This document shows, one piece after another, positions 49,175-56,632 of a stretch of DNA of 64,000 nucleotides. Position 1 is the stretch's first letter, and each line of letters begins with the position of its first letter. This stretch comes from Nocardiopsis sinuspersici (lineage in GTDB: Bacteria > Actinomycetota > Actinomycetes > Streptosporangiales > Streptosporangiaceae). The stretch lies in the NCBI GenBank assembly GCA_008638415.1, contig VWVT01000010.1, forward strand, positions 62,001 through 126,000, given 5' to 3'. The notes beneath the pieces were generated by a model. The model made no database searches and was not told where the DNA came from. It saw only the letters and a list, made by a program, of their open reading frames with translations. A program made the position numbers and the translations under genes.

Positions 49175-50431
49175 TTACTGGCCGGTGTCGGCCGTTCGCC
49201 CCCTACGCCGGCCGGAACGGGCGGTCGGGTCCGACGTCCGCGCGAACTCCTCCACGGCGTCGGCCGCTCGTCCTGCGCCGCCCGCCGCGAGGATGTCCGC
49301 GCGGGCGGCGGCGGCCCGTTTCGCGGTCCGCGCGTCCGCGGCCAGGGCGCGGACGGCCCGTGCGATACCCGCGGGGTCCGTGTCGTCGGGGTCCAGGCGG
49401 TGGCCGAGCCCCAGTTCGACCACCTGGTCGGCGGAGGGGCGGGCCTCCGGCGCGAAGTGGGGCGCCACGAGCAGGGGGCGGCCGTGGCGCAGCGAGTCCA
49501 TCACCGCGCCCGTGGTGCCCTGGGTCAGAAGGACCGTCGTGTGCGGGAGGACCTCGTCGAAGGGGAGCCAGGCGTGCACCTCGGTGCGGCCGGGGAGCCC
49601 GTCCAGCTCCGAGGGGTCGAGGAACTGCCCGACCACCAGGACCACGTGCCACTCGGAGCCGGCGAAGGCCTCGGCGCACGCGCGGAAGAACCCGGGGTGC
49701 TCGTTGAACTGGTTGCCCAGGGAGACCAGGAGGACCGGGGAGCCGCCCTCGGGCGGTCGCCAGCCGACCGGTTCGGTGGTGGGCGGGGAGGAGGGGCCGA
49801 CGAAGACGAACCGCTCGTCGAAGGTCTCCTCGGCGACCTGGAACGACCGCGGGATGAACACGATGTTCAGGTCCTCGATCTCGTCCCAGAACTCCCTGAC
49901 GGACCTGTGCTCGTCACCGAACTCCGCGAAGACCTTCCGTATCACCGGTTCGAACCCCGCCACGTCGGCCGGATGCCGGAACCCGTTGCCGCGCCACAGC
50001 GCCTCGTAGATGGAGTAGTGCTCGTTGGCGGCGAAGATCGGCGACAGGCGCACCGCGGGCCGCCGCCATTTCCGCGCGAGGAGCCGGCCCGCGATGAAGG
50101 GGAAGACGTCGTAGAGCACGAGGTCCGGCGGGTCGTCGTCGAAGGCCGCCTCCGCGGCGCGCAGAATGGCGAGGTTCTCTTGGAGGTGGAGCAGGTGCAT
50201 CCGTGTCTCGGCGTCGTCCTGTCCGACCAGGTCGGGGACGTGGACGTCGTCGAAGACCGACCGGTAGGGGAACAGCGCCGCCCCGGCCGACTCCACGGCC
50301 TCGGCGAACATCGCGCCGGTCACGTAGCTGACCCTGTGGCCTCGTGCGGTCAGTTCCCCGATCAGGTCGAGTGACGGGTGGACGTGCCCGTGCCCCTGGA
50401 CGCTGAGGCACAAGATGTGACGCGGTCGCAT
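49175..50431 (-). CDS. Glycosyltransferase, GT-B family 1 (MGT type) with altered donor motif
   Basis: 418 residues. N-terminal acceptor domain 'RHILCLSVQGHGHVHPSLDL' and donor domain 'VLLVSLGNQFNEHPGFFRAC', 'TEVHAWLPFDEVLPH' and 'TVLLTQGTTGAVMDSLRHGRP'. It is a relative of the glycosyltransferase at 25.5 kb, but the usual HGG of the donor-sugar loop reads QGT here, which may change or reduce nucleotide-sugar use. The ATG after CAGGGGAACG is used. The gene is divergent from the DrrAB-like exporter and shares its regulatory region, so it could be a resistance-type drug-inactivating glycosyltransferase rather than a biosynthetic one. The C-terminus is an Arg-rich tail. Confidence 0.9.
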   Translation of the reverse strand: MRPRHILCLSVQGHGHVHPSLDLIGELTARGHRVSYVTGAMFAEAVESAGAALFPYRSVFDDVHVPDLVGQDDAETRMHLLHLQENLAILRAAEAAFDDDPPDLVLYDVFPFIAGRLLARKWRRPAVRLSPIFAANEHYSIYEALWRGNGFRHPADVAGFEPVIRKVFAEFGDEHRSVREFWDEIEDLNIVFIPRSFQVAEETFDERFVFVGPSSPPTTEPVGWRPPEGGSPVLLVSLGNQFNEHPGFFRACAEAFAGSEWHVVLVVGQFLDPSELDGLPGRTEVHAWLPFDEVLPHTTVLLTQGTTGAVMDSLRHGRPLLVAPHFAPEARPSADQVVELGLGHRLDPDDTDPAGIARAVRALAADARTAKRAAAARADILAAGGAGRAADAVEEFARTSDPTARSGRRRGRTADTGQ

Positions 50432-50481
50432 GCGTTCCCCTGGGTGGTGGCGTCGTGGTCCGCGTGGGACCGCCCTCACGC

Positions 50482-50503
50482 TAACTATATATATCTGTAG
50501 TTA
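50482..50503. promoter_or_regulatory. AT-rich inverted repeat TAACTA / TAGTTA
   Basis: Arms of 6 bp separated by 10 bases within CTAACTATATATATCTGTAGTTA. A similar sequence, TTAGCTATATATAATTATAG, precedes the FGE-like gene at 54.27 kb. Likely promoter or operator of the glycosyltransferase. Confidence 0.5.
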
Positions 50504-50561
50504 ATAAGGGTAGGCCTCTCGTGGTTCACGCCGCCGTTCCTCTTGGGGCAAGAGATCAACC

Positions 50562-50591
50562 TTGACTTATATAAGCAAGTGCTTCTATGAT
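50562..50591 (+). promoter_or_regulatory. Exporter promoter with CTTATATAAG operator
   Basis: TTGACT at 50562, 18 bases, then TATGAT. The palindrome CTTATATAAG (50566-50575) overlaps the -35 box exactly as at the ArsR2 and SRPBCC2 promoters; the shared core reads TTGACTTATATAAGCA. Confidence 0.75.
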
Positions 50592-50730
50592 CGCCGTCAG
50601 GTTCGGGGCGCGATATCCCGGCTCCGCCCAGGCGGGCCGCCGTCCCGGCGGGGCGGTACGACCCAGCCGGCGCGTTGCCCGCGGGGGCCGGTCGGCCGCA
50701 CCGCACCACCACCCCAGAGAGAGGACCACC

Positions 50731-51714
50731 ATGACTTCGGACTCGGGTCCCGCCATCGAGACGGTGGACCTGAAGAAGAGCTTCGCATCCACCCGGGCCG
50801 TCGACGGACTCGACCTGAACGTCCCGCGCGGTGCCGTCTACGGCCTGCTGGGTCCCAACGGATGCGGTAAGACCACCACGATCCGCCTGCTGAGCACGCT
50901 GATCCGGCCGGACTCCGGCGCCGCGCGCGTCCTGGGGCACGACGTCGTCACCGAGGCCGACACCGTGCGCTCCCGGATCAGCCTGACCGGGCAGTCGACC
51001 ACGGTGGACGAGGAACTGACCGGCGGGGAGAACCTCGTGCTGGCCGGCCTGCTGCGCGGCCTTCGTCGCGGCGCCGCCCGCGAGCGCGCCGAACAGCTCC
51101 TGGACGCGTTCGACCTGGCCGAGGCGGCGAACCGGCTGCTGCGCACCTACTCGGGCGGAGAGCGGCGCCGCATCGACATCGCGGCCAGCATCGTCGTCAC
51201 CCCGGACCTGCTCTTCCTGGACGAGCCGACCACCGGCCTGGACCCGCGCAGCCGCAGCCGGGTGTGGGACATCATCCGCGTGATGGTCGATACGGGCACG
51301 ACGGTCCTGCTCACCACGCAGTACCTGGAGGAGGCCGACCGCCTGGCCCGCAACATCGCCTTCCTCGACCGGGGCCGCGTGGTGGCCCGGGGGACGCCGA
51401 AGCAGATCAGGGAGGCCGCGGGGAACGCCACCCTGCGCCTGGGGCTGCACGACCCGCGGCGACGGGGGGAGGCGGAGGACCTCCTGCGACGCGACTTCGG
51501 CGCACGGACCTCCTGGGACCCGGAGACGGGCCGATTGTCGGTGTCCATCTCCGAAGCCGGTCTGGCAGCGGAGGCCGTCACCCGGCTCTCACAGCAGGGG
51601 GTGGAAGTGAGCGACTTCGCCGCCGACCGGCCCAGCCTGGACGAGGCGTTCCTCGCGATGACCGGGTACAGGGCCACGACCGCCGAACGAGAGGAAGAGG
51701 AGGCGATCCGATGA
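50731..51714 (+). CDS. ABC exporter ATPase (DrrA-like)
   Basis: 327 residues. ATP-binding cassette with Walker A 'LLGPNGCGKTTTI', signature 'YSGGERRRIDIAASI', Walker B 'LLFLDEPTTG' and the H-loop replaced by Gln in 'VLLTTQYLEEADRLA', as in DrrA-type drug exporters. The C-terminal ~80 residues are the DrrA-like regulatory domain. It pairs with the following permease (4-bp ATGA overlap) to pump the drug or an intermediate out through the cytoplasmic membrane. Its promoter carries the palindrome shared with ArsR2, so it is likely induced when the repressor senses product. Confidence 0.93.
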   Translation: MTSDSGPAIETVDLKKSFASTRAVDGLDLNVPRGAVYGLLGPNGCGKTTTIRLLSTLIRPDSGAARVLGHDVVTEADTVRSRISLTGQSTTVDEELTGGENLVLAGLLRGLRRGAARERAEQLLDAFDLAEAANRLLRTYSGGERRRIDIAASIVVTPDLLFLDEPTTGLDPRSRSRVWDIIRVMVDTGTTVLLTTQYLEEADRLARNIAFLDRGRVVARGTPKQIREAAGNATLRLGLHDPRRRGEAEDLLRRDFGARTSWDPETGRLSVSISEAGLAAEAVTRLSQQGVEVSDFAADRPSLDEAFLAMTGYRATTAEREEEEAIR

Positions 51715-52553
51715 GCGCCCCCGTCACACCCCTCAGCGACACCGAACGCTCCGCGCTGCACCGGGCACTGGTGAGCTCCGAGCGCCCGAGGCGGTCGGGG
51801 CCCGTGGCGGCGTCCCTCGCCTTCGCCTGGCGGGCTCTGCTGAAGATCAAGCACGTGCCCGACCAGCTCAGCGACGCGATCATCTTCCCGGTCATGTTCA
51901 CGCTGCTGTTCACGTACCTGTTCGGCGGGGCGATGTCGGGATCCCCGGCGGAGTACCTCCAGTACTTCCTTCCGGGGGTCGTGGTCCTGGCCGTGGCGCT
52001 CACGAGCATGTACACCGGGATCACGCTCAACCAGGACATGCACAAGGGGACCTTCGACCGGTTCCGCTCACTGCCCATCTGGAGGCCGTCGGTCCTGGTC
52101 GGCTCGATGCTCGGCGACGTCGTCCGGTACGCCGTCGCCTCGACCGTGCCCCTGCTCCTGGGACTCCTCCTCGGCTTCCGGCCGGAGGGCGGCCTGGTGG
52201 GGGTGCTCCTGGCGCTGCTCTTCATCCAGTTCTTCACCTTCAGCCTGGCGTGGATCTGGACGCTGTTCGGGGTCATGATGCGCACGCCGACCGCGGTCCA
52301 GGGAGCCACCTTCCCGCTCCAGTTCCTCCTCGTGTTCGGCAGCAACATCCTCGTCGACCCGGACACCATGCCCTCCTGGCTGGGCTTCGTCGTCTCGGCC
52401 AACCCTGTGAGCCACGCCACGACCGTGGTCCGGGGGCTCATGCACGGCTCCCTCACACCCGGGGAACTGCTCGGAGGGTTCGTCGCCTGCGGGGTCCTGA
52501 TCCTGCTGTTCGCGCCTCTCACGATGTTCTTCTACAACCGGAAACAGCGGTAG
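51711..52553 (+). CDS. ABC exporter permease (DrrB-like ABC2 type)
   Basis: 280 residues with six hydrophobic helices in the ABC-2 membrane pattern: an amphipathic start 'AASLAFAWRALLKIKHVPDQ', 'FPVMFTLLFTYLFGG', 'YFLPGVVVLAVALTSMYTG', the conserved 'FDRFRSLPIWRPSVLVG', 'VASTVPLLLGLLLGF' and 'TPTAVQGATFPLQFLLVF', ending 'LLFAPLTMFFYNRKQR'. It forms the transmembrane part of a DrrAB-type exporter with the preceding ATPase. It is the last gene of that operon; a methyltransferase gene follows 139 bp later. Confidence 0.93.
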   Translation: MSAPVTPLSDTERSALHRALVSSERPRRSGPVAASLAFAWRALLKIKHVPDQLSDAIIFPVMFTLLFTYLFGGAMSGSPAEYLQYFLPGVVVLAVALTSMYTGITLNQDMHKGTFDRFRSLPIWRPSVLVGSMLGDVVRYAVASTVPLLLGLLLGFRPEGGLVGVLLALLFIQFFTFSLAWIWTLFGVMMRTPTAVQGATFPLQFLLVFGSNILVDPDTMPSWLGFVVSANPVSHATTVVRGLMHGSLTPGELLGGFVACGVLILLFAPLTMFFYNRKQR

Positions 52554-52692
52554 CCGCGAACATGTGCTTGATAAAGAATTAGTGAGTTGAGACGCTATGT
52601 ACGCGGTGCCCGGACGCTCCGGTCCGCGCGCACGCGTCCCGGACTTCCGTTCCCGCGCCAGGGAGCCCTTCGGCGCGGACGAAGGAGGAGCG

Positions 52693-53427
52693 ATGCCCCC
52701 CTCTCCCGCGGTCGAGGCCTTCGGGCCGGAGCACGCCGACGTCTACGAGCGCGTGTACCGGGCACGCGGCAAGGACTGGAAGGCCGAGGCCCGGGACGTG
52801 GCCCGGCGGATCAGGTCCGTGCTCCCCGGCGCCTCCTCGCTGCTCGACGTCGGCTGCGGCACGGGGGCGCACCTGGAAGTCCTCTCCGGCCTGTTCGACC
52901 GAGTCGAGGGACTGGAGATCTCCTTGACCATGCGCGAGCGGTCCAGGCGTCGGCTGCCGTCGGTGCCGGTCCACTCCGGGGACATGCGCAACTTCGGGCT
53001 CGGCCGCTCCTTCGACGCGGTCACGTGCCTCTTCACCTCGGTGAACTACGTCGGAGGCGTCCCCGAACTCCGTGATGCGGTCCGGCGGATGGCCGACCAC
53101 CTGGTGCCGGGGGGCGTGCTCGTCGTCGAGCCCTGGTGGTTCCCCGAACGCTTCCTCGAAGGACACGTCGCCGGGGACCTCGTCCGGGAGGGGGACCAGA
53201 CCATCGCGCGCGTGTCCCACTCCCGCAGAGAGGGGCGTGCGACCCGCCTGGAGGTGCACTGGACCGTCGCCGGCCCCTCGGGTGTCAGCGGGTTCACCGA
53301 GGTCGAACACCTGATGATGTTCACCGAGGCCGAATACCGCGCGGCCTTCGACCTGGCCGGGTGCGACGTCGACTTCCACGGGACGTGGCTGACCGGGCGC
53401 GGGCTGTTCGTCGGGGTCAGGAGGTGA
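52693..53427 (+). CDS. NDP-aminosugar N-methyltransferase (TylM1/DesVI-like)
   Basis: 244 residues; ATG after GAAGGAGGAGCG. It is very close in pattern to the aminosugar N,N-dimethyltransferases of macrolide clusters: 'HADVYERVYRARGKDWKAEA', 'SSLLDVGCGTGAHLEVL', 'SGDMRNFGLGRSFDAV', 'GVLVVEPWWFPERFLEGHV', 'RVSHSRREGRATRLEVHWTV' and the C-terminal 'GRGLFVGVRR'. Such enzymes N-methylate NDP-3- or 4-aminosugars before transfer. With the aminotransferase at 27.9 kb it completes an N-alkylated aminosugar. Enediyne aminopentoses carry N-ethyl or N-isopropyl groups, so more than one methylation may occur. It precedes the second SRPBCC gene. Confidence 0.93.
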   Translation: MPPSPAVEAFGPEHADVYERVYRARGKDWKAEARDVARRIRSVLPGASSLLDVGCGTGAHLEVLSGLFDRVEGLEISLTMRERSRRRLPSVPVHSGDMRNFGLGRSFDAVTCLFTSVNYVGGVPELRDAVRRMADHLVPGGVLVVEPWWFPERFLEGHVAGDLVREGDQTIARVSHSRREGRATRLEVHWTVAGPSGVSGFTEVEHLMMFTEAEYRAAFDLAGCDVDFHGTWLTGRGLFVGVRR

Positions 53428-53486
53428 GCGTTCGAGCGCGCACGGGCTCCATGGGCGGAGGCACGCCGAACGCGCTTTGATTAGCC

Positions 53487-53515
53487 TTGACTTATATAAG
53501 CAGAGAATGGATAAT
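53487..53515 (+). promoter_or_regulatory. SRPBCC2 promoter with CTTATATAAG operator
   Basis: TTGACT at 53487, 17 bases, GATAAT at 53510: a consensus sigma-70-type promoter. The palindrome CTTATATAAG spans 53491-53500 and overlaps the -35 box. Confidence 0.8.
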
Positions 53516-53577
53516 TTTCGTCGTCATGGCGGCCGTCGTCACGGACGGTCGTCCGTTGGAGAGGAACGGGGAGAGCA

Positions 53578-54174
53578 ATGACCGAGACCGCGAGTTCGTC
53601 CGCCGGGACCCACCGCGAGGTGGGCCGACGCACGATCGATGCCGGGGAGGCCCACACCGCGCTGATCCGTCGGACCTACAGCGCTTCGGTGGAGGAGGTC
53701 TGGAGTGCCTGCACCGACCCGAAGCGGATCAACAGGTGGTTCATGGAGCCCGCGGGTGACCTCCGGGCCGGGGGGAACTTCGCGCTGGAGGGCAACGCCA
53801 GCGGCAGCATCCTGAAGTGCGAGGCCCCTCACCTCCTGGCGCTCACCTGGGAGTACGGGGACGACCCCGCCGCCTATGTGGAGCTCCGGCTGTCCGAGGC
53901 CGAGGGCGGTGGCACGCTCCTGGAGCTGGAGCACGCCTCGGTGAGCGAGTCCTTCCTGGTCAGTGATCCGGAGACCGGCGACTGGGGCGTCGGTGTGGGC
54001 TGGGAGATGCCGCTCGACTTCCTGGAGAGCTACCTCAAGGGTGAGACGCCGGACGCTCCGACCTCGGAGTGGTTCGAATTCACCCCCGAGGTGGAAAAGC
54101 GCGCAGCCGAGCGCGGGGCGCTCTGGGCCAAGGCCGTGGAGGTCGCCTACGCGCGCTCCCTCAAGGGTGCCTGA
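53578..54174 (+). CDS. SRPBCC/AHSA1 (START-like) protein 2, candidate CalC-type self-resistance protein
   Basis: 198 residues. AHSA1 helix-grip fold with 'TYSASVEEVWSACTDPKRIN', 'DLRAGGNFALEGNASGSI', 'CEAPHLLALTWEYGDD', 'GGTLLELEHASVSESFL' and 'GVGVGWEMPLDFLESYL'. It is homologous to the SRPBCC protein at 8.5 kb (shared WEYGDD, GNA.G and GVGW). In calicheamicin producers proteins of this fold are sacrificed by the activated drug. Here it has its own strong promoter, overlapped by the ArsR2-type palindrome, and its own terminator, so it is a single-gene, separately controlled unit as expected for inducible resistance. Sensitivity to cleavage is not known. Confidence 0.85.
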   Translation: MTETASSSAGTHREVGRRTIDAGEAHTALIRRTYSASVEEVWSACTDPKRINRWFMEPAGDLRAGGNFALEGNASGSILKCEAPHLLALTWEYGDDPAAYVELRLSEAEGGGTLLELEHASVSESFLVSDPETGDWGVGVGWEMPLDFLESYLKGETPDAPTSEWFEFTPEVEKRAAERGALWAKAVEVAYARSLKGA

Positions 54175-54183
54175 CCCCGGTCC

Positions 54184-54227
54184 TTCGGCCCCGGTCGCGG
54201 CCCCGCGGGGCCGCGACCGGGGCCGAA
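54184..54227 (+). terminator. Very long perfect hairpin after the second SRPBCC gene
   Basis: TTCGGCCCCGGTCGCGGCCCC pairs with the reverse complement across a 2-base centre: a 21-bp GC-rich stem starting 9 bases after the stop codon. Confidence 0.88.
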
Positions 54228-54262
54228 GTCGTCCTGAGGCTGTCGAGGTATGGCCATGACCC

Positions 54263-54285
54263 AATTAGCTATATATAATTATAGT
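54263..54285 (+). promoter_or_regulatory. AT-rich promoter of the FGE-like/ThiS-like operon
   Basis: TTAGCTATATATAATTATAG includes a consensus TATAAT (54274-54279), 14-17 bases before the GTG/ATG of the FGE-like gene, so there is little or no leader. It resembles the inverted repeat upstream of the glycosyltransferase at 50.5 kb. Confidence 0.6.
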
Positions 54286-54295
54286 ATTTTCCGTG

Positions 54296-55186
54296 ATGTC
54301 CTACGGAAGCGGGGTCGGTTGGATGGGCGAGATGGTGTGTGTGCCGGGAGGAACGTTCCCCATGGGGTCGCCTCCGTGGGTGCTCGCCTGGTTGGAGCGC
54401 GAGAGCCAGCCCTTCCCCGGAGAGTGGTTCGGCGACGAGACCCCCCAGCGGACGCGGACGGTGCGGCCCTATCGGATCGACCGGTACCCCGTGACCGTCG
54501 ACGAGTTCGCGGAGTTCGTCCGGGACACCGGCTACCGGACCGGAGCCGAGCGCGCGGGCCGGGGAATGGTCTACGGCTCCGGCTACTGGGAGGAGCGGGC
54601 GGGGGCCTGTTGGCACAGCCCCGCCGGGGAGGGAAGGGCCGAGGGCTATGGCGACCACCCGGTCGTCCACGTCTCCTTCGAGGACGCGCAGAGCTACGCG
54701 ACGTGGGCCGGCAAACGGCTGCCGACCGAGGCGGAGTGGGAGTTCGCGGCGCGGGGCCCCGTCTTCCGCCTCTGGCCCTGGGGCGACGACTGGAGGCGGG
54801 AGAACGCCAACACCGCCGAGTACCACGCGGGCCGCCTCCACTCACCCGGGGAGTGGAGACGGTGGTGGGAGTCGGTTCGTTCCAGGTCCGGGCCCCTGCC
54901 GCAGACCACGGCCGTGGGTGCGTTCGGGCCGGAGGGCGACAGCTACTTCGGGTGCTCCGACATGGCCGGCAACGTTTACGAGTGGAACTCGACCGTCGCC
55001 CACCTCTACGACGAGGAGGTGGAGTGCGACGCCACACTGCGCATGGTCGTGGGGCGTTACCGGGTGATCCGGGGCGGCTCGTGGATGAACTTCCGCTACC
55101 AGGTGCGGTGCAGCGAGCGGATGTACGGGGACCCGGACGGATGGTCCAACTTCGCGACGGGGTTCCGGTGCGCCGTGGACGCCTAG
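54296..55186 (+). CDS. Formylglycine-generating-enzyme-like (SUMF1/EgtB-fold) protein
   Basis: About 296 residues; starts at 54323 or 54332 would also be possible since the family usually begins near 'MVxVPGG'. The SUMF1 fold is clear: 'MVCVPGGTFPMGS', 'RPYRIDRYPVTVDEFAEFV', 'GDHPVVHVSFEDAQSYATWA', 'KRLPTEAEWEFAARG', 'DMAGNVYEWNST' and 'VIRGGSWMNFRY'. In true formylglycine enzymes two Cys follow GGSF; here the region reads GGSWMNFRYQVRCSERMYG without that pair, so it is not a sulfatase-activating enzyme. SUMF1-fold proteins also include sulfoxide synthases and other oxidases. It is followed 16 bp later by a ThiS/MoaD-like protein, which suggests sulfur chemistry. Confidence 0.88.
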   Translation: MSYGSGVGWMGEMVCVPGGTFPMGSPPWVLAWLERESQPFPGEWFGDETPQRTRTVRPYRIDRYPVTVDEFAEFVRDTGYRTGAERAGRGMVYGSGYWEERAGACWHSPAGEGRAEGYGDHPVVHVSFEDAQSYATWAGKRLPTEAEWEFAARGPVFRLWPWGDDWRRENANTAEYHAGRLHSPGEWRRWWESVRSRSGPLPQTTAVGAFGPEGDSYFGCSDMAGNVYEWNSTVAHLYDEEVECDATLRMVVGRYRVIRGGSWMNFRYQVRCSERMYGDPDGWSNFATGFRCAVDA

Positions 55187-55202
55187 GGAATAAGGAGCGG
55201 CA

Positions 55203-55469
55203 ATGGTCACGATCGTGCTCTCATCGGCATGGGCGCAGGGCGGTCAGACGAGGTTCGAGGTGGGGGAGGGGCTGCTGAACGAGGTCCTGAAGGAGTTCGC
55301 CGTCAGCCAACCCGCCTACCGCCACCGGCTTCTGGACGGAGACGGCGAGCCCCTCGGCTACTTCAACGTCTACCTGGGCGACGAGTTCGTGCCCCGCGGC
55401 CACAGGGCCGACGCCCCGGTCCGTCCCGGGACGACCGTCACCATCGTCCCGCCCCTGGCCGGCGGCTGA
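55203..55469 (+). CDS. ThiS/MoaD-like sulfur-carrier protein
   Basis: 88 residues with the beta-grasp order 'MVTIVLSSAWAQGGQTRFEV', 'YFNVYLGDEFVPRGHRADAP' and 'RPGTTVTIVPPLAGG'. It ends exactly in the di-glycine tail required for activation by an E1-like enzyme and conversion to a thiocarboxylate. The family delivers sulfur in thiamin, molybdopterin and some natural product pathways. No E1/ThiF gene is in this window, so a housekeeping E1 or one outside would be needed. The gene is cotranscribed with the FGE-like gene and its 3' end overlaps the convergent deaminase gene by 32 bp. It is a strong candidate sulfur donor for the enediyne trisulfide or a thiosugar. Confidence 0.88.
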   Translation: MVTIVLSSAWAQGGQTRFEVGEGLLNEVLKEFAVSQPAYRHRLLDGDGEPLGYFNVYLGDEFVPRGHRADAPVRPGTTVTIVPPLAGG

Positions 55470-56526
55470 CCCCGGGCGTCCCCTCAAGGGAGTCGCGCAG
55501 CCGGGCGACGTCATCGAGCATGCGCGCCCGCAGCTCCTCCCCGCAGAAGGCGGCGCGCACCCCCGCCTCGGCCAGGTCCAGGATCCGGGACAGGGAGAGG
55601 CCCCACCGCCGCGCGCAGAGCCGGTACTCACCCTCCAGGTCGGTGCCGAACATGGCCGGATCATCGCTTCCCAGCACCACGGGAACCCCGGCGCCGAGAA
55701 GGTCGGGCAGCGGATGGACGTCCAGAGAGGAGACGGCGCCGGTGCGCAGGTTCGAGGTCGGGCACACCTCCAGGGTCACGTTCCGCTCGACGAGGAGTTC
55801 CAGCAGCGCGGGGTCCCCGGCCGCGCGGATCCCGTGGCCGACCCGCTCCGCACCCAGGTCCAGTACCGCCGACCGCACCTCCTGCGCGGTGGTCGTCTCC
55901 CCGGCGTGCGGAACGCTGTGCAGCCCGTGGTCCCTGGCCCGGGCGAAGGCGTCGCGGAAGAGGGCACGGGGGGCGACGGCCTCGGGTCCACCGAGCCCGA
56001 AGCCCACCGTTCCCTCCGGCCGGTGCCGAACGATCCAGTCCACGGTGGCCGACGCCTCCTCCGGTCCCTCGTCGCCCGAGGCGTCGAAAATCCAGTTCAG
56101 TGTGACGCCGTGCCGCTCGGCGACCAGGGTCCGGCCCAGGGTCAGGGCCTCGGCGAGCTCCTCCGGCCGTAGTCCCCTGCGCAGGTGGGAGAGGGGGGTG
56201 ACGGTCACCTCCGCGTAGCGGACCGCGTGTTCGGCCAGCCGCCTGCCGAGGCCGCGGACCAGGTCCTCGACGTCGGCGGCGCTGGTGACGAGGGAGTTGA
56301 CCGACGTGTACACCTCGATGAAATGCGCGAAGCCGGTGAAAGCGAAGTAGCGGCGTACACCGTCGGCGTCCGTCGGAACTCCGTGCCCGCGACGGCGGGC
56401 GGCCAGACGCGCCACGGCCTCCGGTTCCGCGGCGCCCAGCAGGTGCAGGTGCAGATCCACCTTGGGCAGCGCGCTCAGGAGGGCGTCGATGCCGGAGGTG
56501 CCCTCGGTGGGGGGCTGCTGGGGCAA
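55438..56526 (-). CDS. Adenosine deaminase family protein
   Basis: 362 residues. TTG after GGAGG is the start. The TIM-barrel metal residues are present: 'KVDLHLHLLGAAEPEAVARL' (HxH), the mid-chain 'GLHSVPHAGETTTAQEVRSA' (His and Glu), 'ERVGHGIRA' and 'VPVVLGSDDPAMFGTD' (Asp-Asp). It is a Zn-dependent purine or aminofutalosine deaminase type enzyme. In the cluster it could act on an adenine-containing cofactor product, such as an adenosine by-product of SAM, or have an unrelated housekeeping role. Convergent overlap with the sulfur-carrier gene is unusual. It has a promoter in the AT-rich stretch next to the HDxxGH gene. Confidence 0.9.
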   Translation of the reverse strand: MPQQPPTEGTSGIDALLSALPKVDLHLHLLGAAEPEAVARLAARRRGHGVPTDADGVRRYFAFTGFAHFIEVYTSVNSLVTSAADVEDLVRGLGRRLAEHAVRYAEVTVTPLSHLRRGLRPEELAEALTLGRTLVAERHGVTLNWIFDASGDEGPEEASATVDWIVRHRPEGTVGFGLGGPEAVAPRALFRDAFARARDHGLHSVPHAGETTTAQEVRSAVLDLGAERVGHGIRAAGDPALLELLVERNVTLEVCPTSNLRTGAVSSLDVHPLPDLLGAGVPVVLGSDDPAMFGTDLEGEYRLCARRWGLSLSRILDLAEAGVRAAFCGEELRARMLDDVARLRDSLEGTPGVSRRPGAGRW

Positions 56527-56632
56527 GAGTGACCTCCGAGTTGAACTTCGTGTCTACAAAAAGCTATGCATTATTATAGTAAGTGGGTCATGCTGTCGTG
56601 AGTCAGAATGTCTGCCGGGCGGAGGTTTCCTG

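Larger units (their letters stand above)
50432..50730. promoter_or_regulatory. Divergent control region between glycosyltransferase and exporter
   Basis: Gene-free. It carries an AT-rich inverted repeat near 50482, a full promoter with palindrome near 50562, and a ~140-base GC-rich leader before the exporter ATG, which has GAGAGAGGACC as ribosome site. An ORF open from 50587 is in frame but has no ribosome site. Confidence 0.7.

Noticed and set aside
50587-50730. Earlier ATG start for the exporter ATPase gene
   Set aside because: The ATG overlaps the -10 box, lacks a ribosome site and would add 48 residues of unstructured sequence; the later ATG has GAGAGAGGACC.
54296-55186. True sulfatase-activating formylglycine enzyme
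   Set aside because: The two active-site Cys after the GGS motif are missing and no sulfatase gene is present.
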